DNA from: an uncultured Pirellulaceae bacterium | GTDB lineage: Bacteria; Planctomycetota; Planctomycetia; Pirellulales; Pirellulaceae | Reading direction: 5' to 3' | Assembly: GCA_937921995.1 (NCBI GenBank) | Contig: CAKZVF010000201.1 | Span: 1 to 35,490 of the forward strand | Length of the DNA: 35,490 bases | In this document: positions 14,620 to 23,537 of the stretch, piece after piece | Layout of the letters: each line of letters opens with the position of its first letter | How positions within the stretch are numbered: position 1 is the stretch's first letter | Translations under genes and position numbers: made by a program | The notes under the pieces: model-generated | Databases searched by the model: none | What the model saw: only the letters and a program-made list of their open reading frames with translations | What the model was told of the DNA's origin: nothing

Positions 14620-15663
14620 TTAAAGCTCACTGACATTCACAACCATGCCGTCTTGACGATTGCCTAATTTAAAGAATTCAAGTTTTTGAATGTCTGAGCT
14701 GATCGAATGAGTTGATCCATCGCACAGGACTGTGTTCAAAGAACCGGGGTGGGCCGAACCAAAGAACATCTCTGCTTTATCGCCCTGCAATTGAATACGG
14801 TCTACCGTATCAGCAAGAATGCCATTTCCCCAACCTCTTATCATTGGCCAATCGGCACCGTAGATTATCCCACGCTGATCCCACCAATGTTCCCATTCAG
14901 GATTCACATTCGCTTGATAGGAAGTCTGGGCACCTGCGGATTTTTCAGCATACATCATCGTGTTTGATGTGCCGTCCTGAAATTCAATATTGACCTTTCC
15001 AAAACTTTGAAGTTTCCAGCTGCCGCTGGAATCGTCGGAGTGCCCACGTTTAGCGATCGCTCCGTTCCAAACACTGCCATCGAGTTCTCCGGGCTTGGGA
15101 TCCTTGGCGGGATCCCACTCGAATCCATCCCAATTGCTACCGACCAAGTTTAAACTTGCAAATTCACTGTTGCTGTCGAATCCCCAAGACGTGCAGTAGC
15201 CGGCGTAATCACCTACTGGTGTGACGTCGCCGAGAAAATTGAGTATCCGCTGCCCGCGGGACGGGCAGGAAAACAGTGGAACAGAGAATTCAGTGAGAGT
15301 CGTCAGGGGCCCCATGGTCACCGAGCGTAGTTGCTGCATATTCCCCTGTTCGACGAAGCTTAGGATTTGATAGCCCCAGCCCAAATTTTCTGTCGGGAGG
15401 TAACTCCTCTTGTAGCCTTGAACGCCATTGACGCTCACCCATAGGCTATTGCCTTCAACGCCGGCGCTGGGAAGGCTCATGTTCGCCGACTCATAATTCA
15501 GCGAACCCAGTGCCAGCTGCCTTAAATTATTCAAACACTGCGTTCGCCGAGCAGCCTCGCGGACCTGTTGAACTGCGGGAAGCAACATGCCTATCAGGAT
15601 GCCAATAATGGCGATCACGACCAGAAGTTCGACCAGAGTAAAACCATTGCGTTTAGAACTCAT
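14620..15663 (-). CDS. DUF1559 type IV pilin-like protein (copy 1)
   Basis: 347 aa. It begins with a prepilin-like leader, [20 protein letters not shown], where the Phe after Gly is the expected methylation site. [24 protein letters not shown] follows, the signature of planctomycete DUF1559 proteins. The rest has [37 protein letters not shown] near the C-terminus. The prepilin N-terminus suggests processing by a prepilin peptidase and assembly into or anchoring at the envelope. The function of this very expanded family is unknown; planctomycete genomes hold dozens to hundreds. An AAGAGG lies seven bases before the ATG at 15663. Paralogue of the gene at 20537-21538. A promoter-like sequence lies about 75 bases upstream. 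Confidence 0.95.
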   Translation of the reverse strand: MSSKRNGFTLVELLVVIAIIGILIGMLLPAVQQVREAARRTQCLNNLRQLALGSLNYESANMSLPSAGVEGNSLWVSVNGVQGYKRSYLPTENLGWGYQILSFVEQGNMQQLRSVTMGPLTTLTEFSVPLFSCPSRGQRILNFLGDVTPVGDYAGYCTSWGFDSNSEFASLNLVGSNWDGFEWDPAKDPKPGELDGSVWNGAIAKRGHSDDSSGSWKLQSFGKVNIEFQDGTSNTMMYAEKSAGAQTSYQANVNPEWEHWWDQRGIIYGADWPMIRGWGNGILADTVDRIQLQGDKAEMFFGSAHPGSLNTVLCDGSTHSISSDIQKLEFFKLGNRQDGMVVNVSEL

Positions 15664-15736
15664 GCTTAAGCCTCTTGGAAGTAGAGCTAAGAAACAGATG
15701 ACGAGCGATGCCTGCAGGGCACGTTAGAGAGTGTAG

Positions 15737-15764
15737 ATTTTAAGTTGCAATAGTGCGATTGCAA
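15737..15764 (-). promoter_or_regulatory. Candidate promoter for the DUF1559 gene (copy 1)
   Basis: On the minus strand TTGCAA (15764-15759), a 16-base spacer, then TAAAAT (15742-15737). The start of transcription would leave a leader of roughly 65-70 bases. Confidence 0.4.
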
Positions 15765-15891
15765 AACAAATTCTTAAACGAAGCCAAGTTTTCACATGGC
15801 TCTCGAATTTTGACCCGATTTGAATTTTTAATCGTCGTAATTGGAAAGTGGTGGATCCCGAATTTATCGAGGTGAAATCTTGTCTTAGCAT

Positions 15892-15913
15892 CGCAAAAGC
15901 GGGTTTTTTTGCG
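15892..15913 (+). terminator. Terminator-like hairpin upstream of the FG-GAP gene
   Basis: cgcaaaa (15892-15898) pairs with ttttgcg (15907-15913) around gcgggttt. It overlaps the GTG at 15913, which argues against that codon as the start of the next gene. It could also be a leader hairpin. Confidence 0.3.
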
Positions 15914-15978
15914 TGCTCAGGTGTAGAATAAAACCAATATCATCTGCTGGTCCTACTCCGTTTTTTGGAATCATCCCA

Positions 15979-18900
15979 TTGAATTTCTCAGCCCTTATTG
16001 CTTATTCAAAATCTCTTTTTCGACTGTCAATTGCGGTCGTTGTAACTGCCAGCATTGGCTGCGAACAGCAAGCGGTCGAGCTGAGCAACCTTTCAAAGTA
16101 CAAAAATAATCCTCAGCCGGTCAATTTTGCCGAAGTCCCTCCGTCGTTTGAGAAGGTAAATGCATCGTTATTTCGAAAGCCGCTGGACAAAATGGCTCAA
16201 GCGTCTGGCTCGGCGATGCGCTTTAAGTCCCGAACCGATAGCGGAATCGAATTCGAAAACTATCTTTCACGCAGCCGAACGAACCTGCTGATTGAAACCG
16301 GTGCGGGGGTCGCCTTGGGGGACTTTGACAACGATGGGTTGGTGGACGTTTATTTGACCGGATCAGATATCGCCAACCGCCTGTATAAGAATGTTGGTGA
16401 TTTCCAATTCGAAGACGTCACCGAAACAGCCGGCGTCGACGGTCGCATCCAAGACCAAAAGGTCTGGGCATCGGGTGCGACTTTTGCAGACATCGACAAC
16501 GATGGTGATCTGGATCTCTACGTCTGCAACATGGCAGCTCCGAACCTGCTTTACGTGAACCAAAACGATGGCACGTTTATCGAACAAAGCAAGGCAGCCG
16601 GCTGTGCTTATACCGGAGCCAGCAAGCAAGCGAACTTCTGCGACTTTGATCGTGATGGCGATCTGGATATGTACCTGCTGACCTACCAGGATCTGCCTGC
16701 CCCCCGCGAGCCGATGTTTCAAGAACGCAATGGCGTCGTTGAAGTCATCCCCGGCAAAGAGGAGTGGGCGGGACTGATCGATGGGCACAAAATTCTCGCC
16801 GGCGAAAAAGACATCCTCTTTCAAAACAATGGCGACGGGACCTTCACTGACGTGACCAAAGCCGCTGGGATCTCTGGATACGGTCTGGGCCTGAGCTGCA
16901 ACTGGTTTGACTTTGATAACGATAATTGGCAAGACCTCTACGTCGGCAGCGACTTCAAACAGCCGGACAAACTCTACCGCAACAACCGCGATGGCACCTT
17001 CACTGACGTGCTACCGGAGACGGCCAACCGCACGACTTGGTTTTCGATGGGAATGGATTCCGGGGACCTCAATAACGATGGATGGTTGGATCTGATGGTT
17101 GCGGACATGGCCGATCGGACGCACTATGGCCAAAAGGTGAACATGGGCACGATGGGGTCGGACGCGTGGTTCTTAAACAGCGGGAAACCACGCCAGTTCA
17201 TGAAGAACTGTGTGTTCATAAACTCCGGTGCCGGTCGATTCATGGAAGCTGCGGAATTGGCTCATCTGGCAAAGACCGATTGGACGTGGGCGATTCGATT
17301 TGTTGATATGGACAACGATGGGCGGCAAGACGTGTTTGTCACCAACGGGCATGCGCGCGACAATATGAACAGTGACTTGACCAATCGCATCGCGGAGATG
17401 AAGAAGCAAAAGGGATTTAAAGAAGATGATTTGAAGGCTCTTTACCGAGAAATTCCGGCTCGAAAAAACACGAATTTGGCGTATCGAAACCTAGGCGATT
17501 TAGATTTCGAGTCCGTGGGGGAAGCTTGGGGAGTTAACCACACCGGCGTCAGTCACGCCGCGGCCTTTGCCGATTTGGACAACGATGGCGATTTGGATTG
17601 CTTGGTCAATAACTACTATGAACCGACGCTGGTTTACGAAAATCAGTCTGCCAATGGGCATCGTGTTCTATTTGAACTGAGGTGTGAGGACAACAATTTC
17701 TTCGGTGTTGGGACGAAGATCGAAATTTGGCATGATGGCGAGTATCAGCGGAAGGACTTGCAGCCATCGCGCGGCTATTTGGGATGCGATCCGATGGCGA
17801 TTCATTTTGGCTTGGCCGATAGCCAGTCAATCCAGCGCGCAAGGATCACTTGGCCTGATGGGACGACGGTTGAGCTGACCGATTTGGCCGCTGATTACGT
17901 GTACCGCGTTATCGAAACCAAGGACCGCTCGGCCGAAGCGGAACCAGAACCGGCGCAACCATTATTCGTCAACGCGACAGAGAAAACGAAATTCAAATTT
18001 CAGCACGTGGAATCCAATTACGACGACTATGAAAAAGAACCTTTGATCCCGTTCGCGATTTCGAAACTGGGCGGCTCTGTTGCCGGTGGTGACGTCAATG
18101 GCGATGGAATGCCAGATTTTTATTGCGGTGGTTCGGCGGCGATGGCGGGCCGTTTGTTGGTCAGTCAAAATGACAAAACGTTTTTGCCTGTGAAGGGGCC
18201 GTGGGAAAAGCATCTTAAATCCGAGGACATGGGAGCCCTGTTCTTCGACTGCGACGGCGATGAAGATCTGGACCTATACGTTGCCAGTGGCAGCAATGAG
18301 TGGTCTGAGAATTCGGATGAATATCTGGACCGGTTGTATGTGAATGACGGCAAAGGAGGGTTCTCAGTCGCTGACGATGATGCATTGCCTAAGGTTTACC
18401 AAAGTAGCGGTTGCGTATGTGCCGCGGACTTCGACCGAGACGGCGATCTTGACCTCTTCGTCGGCAGCCGCAGTGTACCGGGAAAGTATCCTCTGACGCC
18501 GCAAAGCCAGTTGCTGATCAACGAGAATGGAAAGTTCACTCGCGCCGAATCTGAGATCGCCGGTGACCTATCGGAGGTGGGGTTGGTCAATTCGGCGGTT
18601 TGGTCCGACTTCAATTCCGATGGCTGGATTGATTTGGTCGTGGCGTGCGAGTGGGGTCCGGTTTCGTTTTACAAAAATGATGAGGGTAACTTGGTCAACG
18701 TCAGCAGCGATCTGGGCACTGCCGGGCATTTAGGTTGGTGGCACGGAATCGCGGCGGCTGATTTGGACCACGACGGCGACATGGATTACGTGGTCACCAA
18801 CCAAGGGCTGAACACGAAGTACCACGCCAGTCGAAAGCATCCTCACCGGCTGTACTACGACGATTTTGACAACAGCGGATCCATCGATTTGGTCGAAGCC

Positions 18901-19728
18901 GAGTTCGAGGGCGATACCGAGTACCCGATTCGCGGGCGCAGTTGTTCATCGCGCTGCATGCCTTTCATTGCTGATAAATACAAAACGTTCCATGAGTTCT
19001 CACTGGCCACGGTGGCCGATATATACGAAACAAAATCGGTCGATCGCCCGGCAAAAGAAGCCAACTATTTTCAGTCGGCCGTCTTTTGGAACGAAGGTGA
19101 TCAGGGGTTTACAGTTGCCGCCCTTCCAAGGTTGGCTCAAATCAGCCCCGGCTACGGCGTCGCTGCTGATGATTTTGATGGTGATGGAGTGATGGATATT
19201 TTGATGGCCACTAACTTCTTTCATGCTCAACCCGAAACGGGCTACATGGGAGGAGGCTTGGGCTTGCTGCTGACAGGCCAAGGCGAACGTTCGTTCGCGC
19301 CCCAATGGCCCAATCGAAGTGGTGTGGTGATCACCGGCGACACCAATGGACTGGCCATTGCCGACGTCGATAACGATGGGGACCAAGATGCCGTTTTCGC
19401 GGTCAACAGCGGTCGGTATGAACTGCTTGAGAATCAATCAAGGTCCGCAGGCTCGCTGCGACTGACCGTCGTGGGGCCTCCGCAGAACAGGCGTGCGATC
19501 GGTGCAAGGATTGTTCTAATCGGTGAGAGCTACCAGCGCTGTTTAGAAGTTCAGGCCGGTGGCAGTTATCTATCGCAATCACCTGCCGGCCCGATTCATG
19601 TTTCAAAACAGGAACTGGAAAAGGTAAGCGGTATCAAAGTAACGTGGCCAGACGGCACTGAGACGGCGGGGGAAGCTGTCACTACAGCAGAAGGATCGCT
19701 GAGTCTTCAGTGGAATGGGTCGCGGTAG
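15979..19728 (+). CDS. Large FG-GAP/VCBS and UnbV-ASPIC lipoprotein (CRTAC1-like)
   Basis: 1249 aa from a TTG at 15979; a GTG at 15913 would add 22 residues but lies in a hairpin. From the TTG, a lipoprotein signal with Cys28 (TASIGC) fits and GGA precedes by eight bases. The body holds two similar modules. Module 1 (about 105-650) has seven DxDxDG calcium-type repeats (GDFDNDGLVDVYLT, ADIDNDGDLDLYVCN, CDFDRDGDLDMYL and so on) and an ASPIC/UnbV domain (RVLFELRC...GVGTKIEIW...ARITWPDGTTVEL). Module 2 (about 680-1249) has about eight more such repeats and a second, shorter ASPIC-like end (AIGARIVLI...IKVTWPDGTE). Each is probably a beta-propeller with a cap. The family is extracellular in planctomycetes and its role is unproven. 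It sits between two DUF1559/lipoprotein cassettes on the other strand. Confidence 0.92.
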   Translation: MNFSALIAYSKSLFRLSIAVVVTASIGCEQQAVELSNLSKYKNNPQPVNFAEVPPSFEKVNASLFRKPLDKMAQASGSAMRFKSRTDSGIEFENYLSRSRTNLLIETGAGVALGDFDNDGLVDVYLTGSDIANRLYKNVGDFQFEDVTETAGVDGRIQDQKVWASGATFADIDNDGDLDLYVCNMAAPNLLYVNQNDGTFIEQSKAAGCAYTGASKQANFCDFDRDGDLDMYLLTYQDLPAPREPMFQERNGVVEVIPGKEEWAGLIDGHKILAGEKDILFQNNGDGTFTDVTKAAGISGYGLGLSCNWFDFDNDNWQDLYVGSDFKQPDKLYRNNRDGTFTDVLPETANRTTWFSMGMDSGDLNNDGWLDLMVADMADRTHYGQKVNMGTMGSDAWFLNSGKPRQFMKNCVFINSGAGRFMEAAELAHLAKTDWTWAIRFVDMDNDGRQDVFVTNGHARDNMNSDLTNRIAEMKKQKGFKEDDLKALYREIPARKNTNLAYRNLGDLDFESVGEAWGVNHTGVSHAAAFADLDNDGDLDCLVNNYYEPTLVYENQSANGHRVLFELRCEDNNFFGVGTKIEIWHDGEYQRKDLQPSRGYLGCDPMAIHFGLADSQSIQRARITWPDGTTVELTDLAADYVYRVIETKDRSAEAEPEPAQPLFVNATEKTKFKFQHVESNYDDYEKEPLIPFAISKLGGSVAGGDVNGDGMPDFYCGGSAAMAGRLLVSQNDKTFLPVKGPWEKHLKSEDMGALFFDCDGDEDLDLYVASGSNEWSENSDEYLDRLYVNDGKGGFSVADDDALPKVYQSSGCVCAADFDRDGDLDLFVGSRSVPGKYPLTPQSQLLINENGKFTRAESEIAGDLSEVGLVNSAVWSDFNSDGWIDLVVACEWGPVSFYKNDEGNLVNVSSDLGTAGHLGWWHGIAAADLDHDGDMDYVVTNQGLNTKYHASRKHPHRLYYDDFDNSGSIDLVEAEFEGDTEYPIRGRSCSSRCMPFIADKYKTFHEFSLATVADIYETKSVDRPAKEANYFQSAVFWNEGDQGFTVAALPRLAQISPGYGVAADDFDGDGVMDILMATNFFHAQPETGYMGGGLGLLLTGQGERSFAPQWPNRSGVVITGDTNGLAIADVDNDGDQDAVFAVNSGRYELLENQSRSAGSLRLTVVGPPQNRRAIGARIVLIGESYQRCLEVQAGGSYLSQSPAGPIHVSKQELEKVSGIKVTWPDGTETAGEAVTTAEGSLSLQWNGSR

Positions 19729-19841
19729 GTCGTGTTCACCTGAACAATGCGAAGACGTGAAAGTGTAGTAGCTAAAGGCTGCTATTTCATCAGTGGTTCA
19801 GCAGCGTTTATTAATTACGAAGAAGTTTGCAGCCCAAAATT

Positions 19842-19863
19842 CGGGACCGCAACAGCGGTCCCG
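19842..19863. terminator. Hairpin between convergent genes
   Basis: cgggaccgc (19842-19850) and gcggtcccg (19855-19863) form a 9-bp perfect stem with an aaca loop, between the ends of the FG-GAP gene and the lipoprotein gene. An A-rich stretch follows on the plus strand rather than a T run, so the termination role is inferred from position. Confidence 0.5.
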
Positions 19864-19896
19864 TAAGAAAAATAGGCTGTGGTAAACCGAAATCGT

Positions 19897-20433
19897 TTAT
19901 TCGGCTGGTTTATCAAGTGCCTTGCGGTTGGCCTCAGCTTCTAGATCCGGGCCAGCGATCTTCTCTCGCCTGAATTTACCTTTCTTCAATTTTTCGTACT
20001 CTTCTTTTTCATATTCTTTTACTATTCCACTCGCCCATGCCACTTGAAACTTTCCTTCGACTCCGGCGGTTTCAAAAACCAAGGGTTCGTCAGGTGCACG
20101 GTCTTTGATAAAGACTCCCCATCGAAAGAAGTATTCGCTTGCGTCACGCTCGCTAACAAGATTCTGTTCGAATTCGTCGCGCGAAATCCCCATCAGCTCC
20201 AAATTGTTATCAATTTTTGGATTTGTTTTAATGAACTCAACAAGCTCCTGCTTGTCTTTCGGCGCCTTCATCATCCTCCTTTGATACAAGAGATAACTAT
20301 TCACCGCTCGCTGAATTTGCATTTTGTTTGCGTCGGCAACAATTCCGGCTATCTCGTTTTTGCCGCAACCGGAAACCGTCAACATCAGAAACAACGCAGC
20401 TATTGGAAGACTTAGTCGAAAATATTTATTCAT
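19897..20433 (-). CDS. Small lipoprotein, paralogue of 13996-14535
   Basis: 178 aa. A signal peptide with a good lipobox, VSGC (Cys23). The mature part matches the first lipoprotein motif by motif: APKDKQELVEFIKTNPKID, ELMGISRDEFE, SERDASEY, ETAGVEGKFQV, EYEKEEYEKLKKGKF. The C-terminal 40 residues are highly charged. It follows a DUF1559 gene with a terminator-like hairpin between, the same order as the other pair. A 20-base tandem duplication directly precedes the ATG at 20433 and carries AGG within ribosome-site distance, so the duplication may affect translation. Function unknown; probably envelope-anchored. Confidence 0.82.
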   Translation of the reverse strand: MNKYFRLSLPIAALFLMLTVSGCGKNEIAGIVADANKMQIQRAVNSYLLYQRRMMKAPKDKQELVEFIKTNPKIDNNLELMGISRDEFEQNLVSERDASEYFFRWGVFIKDRAPDEPLVFETAGVEGKFQVAWASGIVKEYEKEEYEKLKKGKFRREKIAGPDLEAEANRKALDKPAE

Positions 20434-20434
20434 T

Positions 20435-20474
20435 AAATGACCTGGCTTGGAAAAAAATGACCTGGCTTGGAAAA
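20435..20474. repeat. 20-bp exact tandem duplication upstream of the lipoprotein gene
   Basis: aaatgacctggcttggaaaa occurs at 20435-20454 and 20455-20474. On the minus strand it forms the leader next to the ATG at 20433 and duplicates the CCAGGTCATTT ribosome-site-like sequence. Confidence 0.92.
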
Positions 20475-20513
20475 ATTGAAGCCCCGCCGATCAAAATTTG
20501 AAAAGCGGGGCTT
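20471..20513 (-). terminator. Intrinsic terminator between DUF1559 and lipoprotein genes (copy 2)
   Basis: On the minus strand AAGCCCCGC (20513-20505) pairs with GCGGGGCTT (20487-20479), followed by CAATTTTT. It holds the same place as the terminator at 14561-14592 although the sequence differs. Confidence 0.65.
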
Positions 20514-20536
20514 TGATTCGTTAATTCTAAGTGCAA

Positions 20537-21538
20537 TTAAAATTCTTCATGGTTGACTACCTGGCCGTCTCTGCGATTTCCCAGGCGTGCCAGGTTTTCT
20601 GCAGACATGTCCATGGAGAGCGAATGTGTTGATCCGTCTGTCAGGACCGCATTCACTGAACCTGGGTGTGCAGAGCCAAATGCAAATTCCTGTTCGTCGC
20701 CTCGTGGACGGGAAAGTCGATCAACCGTATCTGGCAGCATGTGGAAACCATCTCCTGCAACGCCACGTCTAATACTCCACGACGCTGGTTCGAAGCAACG
20801 TTCATCCCACCAAGGTTCGAAAGACGTTGCTGCTGTACCTCTGGTCGTATTGTAGCTTTTGGCCCAAACTGACTTTTCGGCATAAAGCATTGTATTAGAG
20901 GAGCCATCGGAAACACTTCCAAAGCCAATTTTTGAGAACGGTCGAAGGGTAATGCTGCCAGAGTCCGCGATGACGTAGCCCAGTCTTCCTATCACTCCGT
21001 TCCAATCGCCACTCTCTTCCTCGGGGGTATTTGTGCCGTCATAAGACGATCCCACCCATGAACCATAAGGGTCGTTCCAAGTCGAAATGTAGGAAGCATA
21101 ATCCTGAAGCGGACGCGCGTCTCCAACGTTGTCGACTTCTACCCGCTCACCTCGGGATGGGCAGGTATAAAGCGGGACCCTTGAACCCTGTAATTCAAAA
21201 CTTGCAATACCAAATTGCGTTGTCAAATTTGCCAAGTTGTTTTGCTCGATGAACGAAAGAATCTCATAGGTATAAGGAAGCACCTGAACTTCAGGATTGA
21301 ACTGATTGACCAAGCCTAAGGCTGCACCTTGAGGCCCTGTGGTGGGAAAGTGCATCTTTGCAGATTCGTAGTTCAAAGTACCTAACGCCATTTGACGCAG
21401 GCCGTTTAAACACTCTGTCCGACGAGCGGCCTCGCGGACCTGCTGGACGGCCGGTAGCAACATTCCGATCAAGATTCCGATGATGGCGATCACGACCAGA
21501 AGCTCTACTAACGTAAAACCCTTGCGGTTCGATTTCAT
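20537..21538 (-). CDS. DUF1559 type IV pilin-like protein (copy 2)
   Basis: 333 aa. The leader [20 protein letters not shown] and [20 protein letters not shown] are nearly identical to copy 1. Shared later motifs include [36 protein letters not shown] and [20 protein letters not shown]. The central part is more diverged, with a short acidic stretch ([13 protein letters not shown]). An AGG about eight bases upstream supports the ATG at 21538. It appears to be the first gene of the second DUF1559-lipoprotein cassette. Prepilin-type N-terminus, so probably processed and anchored in the cell envelope; the exact role is unknown. Confidence 0.95.
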   Translation of the reverse strand: MKSNRKGFTLVELLVVIAIIGILIGMLLPAVQQVREAARRTECLNGLRQMALGTLNYESAKMHFPTTGPQGAALGLVNQFNPEVQVLPYTYEILSFIEQNNLANLTTQFGIASFELQGSRVPLYTCPSRGERVEVDNVGDARPLQDYASYISTWNDPYGSWVGSSYDGTNTPEEESGDWNGVIGRLGYVIADSGSITLRPFSKIGFGSVSDGSSNTMLYAEKSVWAKSYNTTRGTAATSFEPWWDERCFEPASWSIRRGVAGDGFHMLPDTVDRLSRPRGDEQEFAFGSAHPGSVNAVLTDGSTHSLSMDMSAENLARLGNRRDGQVVNHEEF

Positions 21539-21643
21539 AGTAATGCCTAGTTTAAGAGAAAAAGTTTAAATAAATGGATGTAGAGATATTGAGAATCGCC
21601 CGCGTTTCATTTGCTTGGAAACGGTTTCAGATTCTCGCAAGAT

Positions 21644-21672
21644 AATATACGCCATGGTTGGCCAACCGTAAA
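21644..21672 (-). promoter_or_regulatory. Candidate promoter for the DUF1559 gene (copy 2)
   Basis: On the minus strand TTTACG (21672-21667), a 17-base spacer and TATATT (21649-21644), leaving a leader of about 100 bases. Confidence 0.35.
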
Positions 21673-21979
21673 GTTTGTTTTTGCGATAGCGCTCGAAGTT
21701 GACAAAAGTCCCAAGGTGGACAAATTGTCTTGCCGGGGCGGCGTTTCCGCTAGTGTTAGCGTTAAAGGTCATTAACACGGGTTTAATCGGTTCTTCGGAC
21801 TCCTTATTGTTGTCTTGGGCACCTTTAGTTTAAGTGTCGGCGATCAATCGAGGAGTCCGAAGCTCAAAAACTTTTTGCCGTGCGGTGCCAGCATTTCTCT
21901 AAGGTCTTGTCGACACTTATTGCTGGGGCCCGCTTTTGAGGGAGGGTGGGTGGGCTTGCTTTTGCGTGACGAGTTTCAG

Positions 21980-22003
21980 GGCACCGGTCGGTAAACCGGT
22001 GCC
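21980..22003. repeat. Perfect 9-bp hairpin, GGCACCGGT
   Basis: ggcaccggt (21980-21988) and accggtgcc (21995-22003) around a 6-base loop. Similar in style to the GGCCGGT palindrome at 6188-6247 but shorter. Confidence 0.6.
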
Positions 22004-22150
22004 AAATTCTCTGGCGAGCCATATTCTTGAGGCAGTATGATGAAAGGCTTTGTTTCTGCGATTTCAATTTCTTTCTTTGAATCGGTTTTGCAACGCCTCA
22101 ACCTCCGTTGACCATTTTCGGCGGCAAGGCTATTCTATCGAGTTATTGAA

Positions 22151-22184
22151 GAGACCTGCAGGAGATTCTTGCAGGTCTCTTTTG
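22151..22184 (+). terminator. Intrinsic terminator upstream of the ABC gene
   Basis: gagacctgca (22151-22160) pairs with tgcaggtctc (22170-22179), followed by a T run at 22180-22183. There is no plus-strand protein gene for over 2.4 kb upstream, so it either ends a small RNA or acts as a leader attenuator for the ABC-nusA operon. Confidence 0.65.
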
Positions 22185-22250
22185 TAGTCACTTGCACTAA
22201 TACGATTTTTACCGACTCAACTTCAGCGCAATTCATCATCGATTGCTACC

Positions 22251-23528
22251 ATGGCAAGAGTTTCGCTGGAACAGGTTTGCAAGCAGTTTCCTGACGGGAA
22301 TGTTGCTGTGGATCATGTCGATTTGGTTGTTGAAGATCAAGAGTTTTTGGTGCTGGTGGGGCCCAGTGGGTGTGGCAAGAGTTCGACGCTGCGAATGATT
22401 GCAGGGTTGGATTGGCCAACATCCGGAGAGATCAGAATTGGGGATCGCGTCGTCAATGGCGTGGCACCTAAGGACCGGGACATCGCGATGGTGTTCCAAA
22501 ACTACGCCTTGTATCCGCACATGTCGGTTTACAAAAATATGGCGTTTGGATTGTTGTTACGTTATGGCGGTGGAGTACTTAGTCGTGGTTTAAGACGCAT
22601 TTTTAAACCCCGGAAATCGGCTGAACTTAATCGGCTGAGGTCCGGAGTTGATCACCAAGTCCGACAAACGGCAGATCGATTGGCAATTTCACATTTGCTT
22701 GATCGTAAACCGTATCAACTGTCCGGCGGGGAACGTCAGCGTGTGGCTTTAGGCCGCGCGATTGTACGGGATCCGGCGGTATTTTTATTTGATGAACCTT
22801 TGTCGAACTTGGACGCGAAACTGCGTCAGCAGATGCGAGTTGAGTTGAAGCGGTTGCACGGTGATTTGGGTGTCACGATGATTTATGTGACCCACGATCA
22901 GGTGGAGGCGATGACGTTGGGCGATCGGATCGCCGTGATGCGAGAGGGAAGCGTGCTGCAGATTGGCAGGCCGCTGGATGTTTATCAGCGTCCTGCCAAT
23001 CTGTTTGTGGCGAAGTTTATCGGCAATACGCCGACCAACATCGTCGCGGCAGCCATTGAGAGATTTGATGACCAAACATTTTCGGTCGTCGTTGGAGCAA
23101 AACGATTTGAGGTTAGGTGGTCGCATGTCAATGCGGGCACTGGTACGGCGTTGAAGCAATGGGTTAAGTCCCAAGCTTTCCCCGCCAGTGTCATGATTGG
23201 TTTTCGAGCCGAGCACGGCCGTTTGAGTTTCGAAGGTCAGGTTGATCAAAAACCGGCGCTGGAGGTTGTTGAGAACAGCATGATCTCAGTCGCCGGCTCG
23301 TTGAGTCTGATTGACCGATTGGGCAATGAAGCGTTAGTAGAGATTCGCTTGGATGAAGATCCAGCAACAAAACAGAACCCGCAGCAAAGCGATAGTCACA
23401 TCACCGTCCGGTCTGCAGCAGACCTAGCGGCGGCAGTCGGTCAGCCGATTTCCGTCAGTGTGGCCACCGAATCGCTGATGTGGTTCGACCCAGAAACGGG
23501 CGAAAATTTAGACAGAGAATTAAGTTAG
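22251..23528 (+). CDS. MalK/UgpC-type ABC transporter ATPase
   Basis: 425 aa, ATP-binding subunit of a carbohydrate-type importer. Visible motifs: Walker [10 protein letters not shown] (37-45), Q-loop [20 protein letters not shown] (81-100), signature LSGGERQR (157-164), Walker B and D-loop [14 protein letters not shown] (177-190), H-loop [13 protein letters not shown], and a C-terminal MalK-like TOBE region to the end. Between the Q-loop and the signature there is a basic insertion of about 25 residues (roughly 104-130, rich in Arg/Lys/Gly) that MalK lacks. No permease or binding-protein gene is adjacent, so it may serve distant transporters. The nusA ATG is nine bases after its stop, which points to co-transcription. 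Confidence 0.93.
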   Translation: MARVSLEQVCKQFPDGNVAVDHVDLVVEDQEFLVLVGPSGCGKSSTLRMIAGLDWPTSGEIRIGDRVVNGVAPKDRDIAMVFQNYALYPHMSVYKNMAFGLLLRYGGGVLSRGLRRIFKPRKSAELNRLRSGVDHQVRQTADRLAISHLLDRKPYQLSGGERQRVALGRAIVRDPAVFLFDEPLSNLDAKLRQQMRVELKRLHGDLGVTMIYVTHDQVEAMTLGDRIAVMREGSVLQIGRPLDVYQRPANLFVAKFIGNTPTNIVAAAIERFDDQTFSVVVGAKRFEVRWSHVNAGTGTALKQWVKSQAFPASVMIGFRAEHGRLSFEGQVDQKPALEVVENSMISVAGSLSLIDRLGNEALVEIRLDEDPATKQNPQQSDSHITVRSAADLAAAVGQPISVSVATESLMWFDPETGENLDRELS

Positions 23529-23537
23529 AGAAAACAA

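Larger units (their letters stand above)
21539..22250. other. 712-base non-coding region with several paired segments
   Basis: No gene recognised. Complementary segments on the plus strand: 21793-21804 with 21851-21862 (12 bp), 21831-21839 with 21911-21919 (9 bp, crossing the first pair), 21818-21823 with 21884-21889, a hairpin at 21980-22003 and an intrinsic terminator at 22151-22184. It may contain a structured RNA; see findings. Confidence 0.4.

Noticed and set aside
21787-22184. tmRNA, RNase P RNA or SRP RNA
   Set aside because: The conserved cores I know for these RNAs were not seen on either strand.
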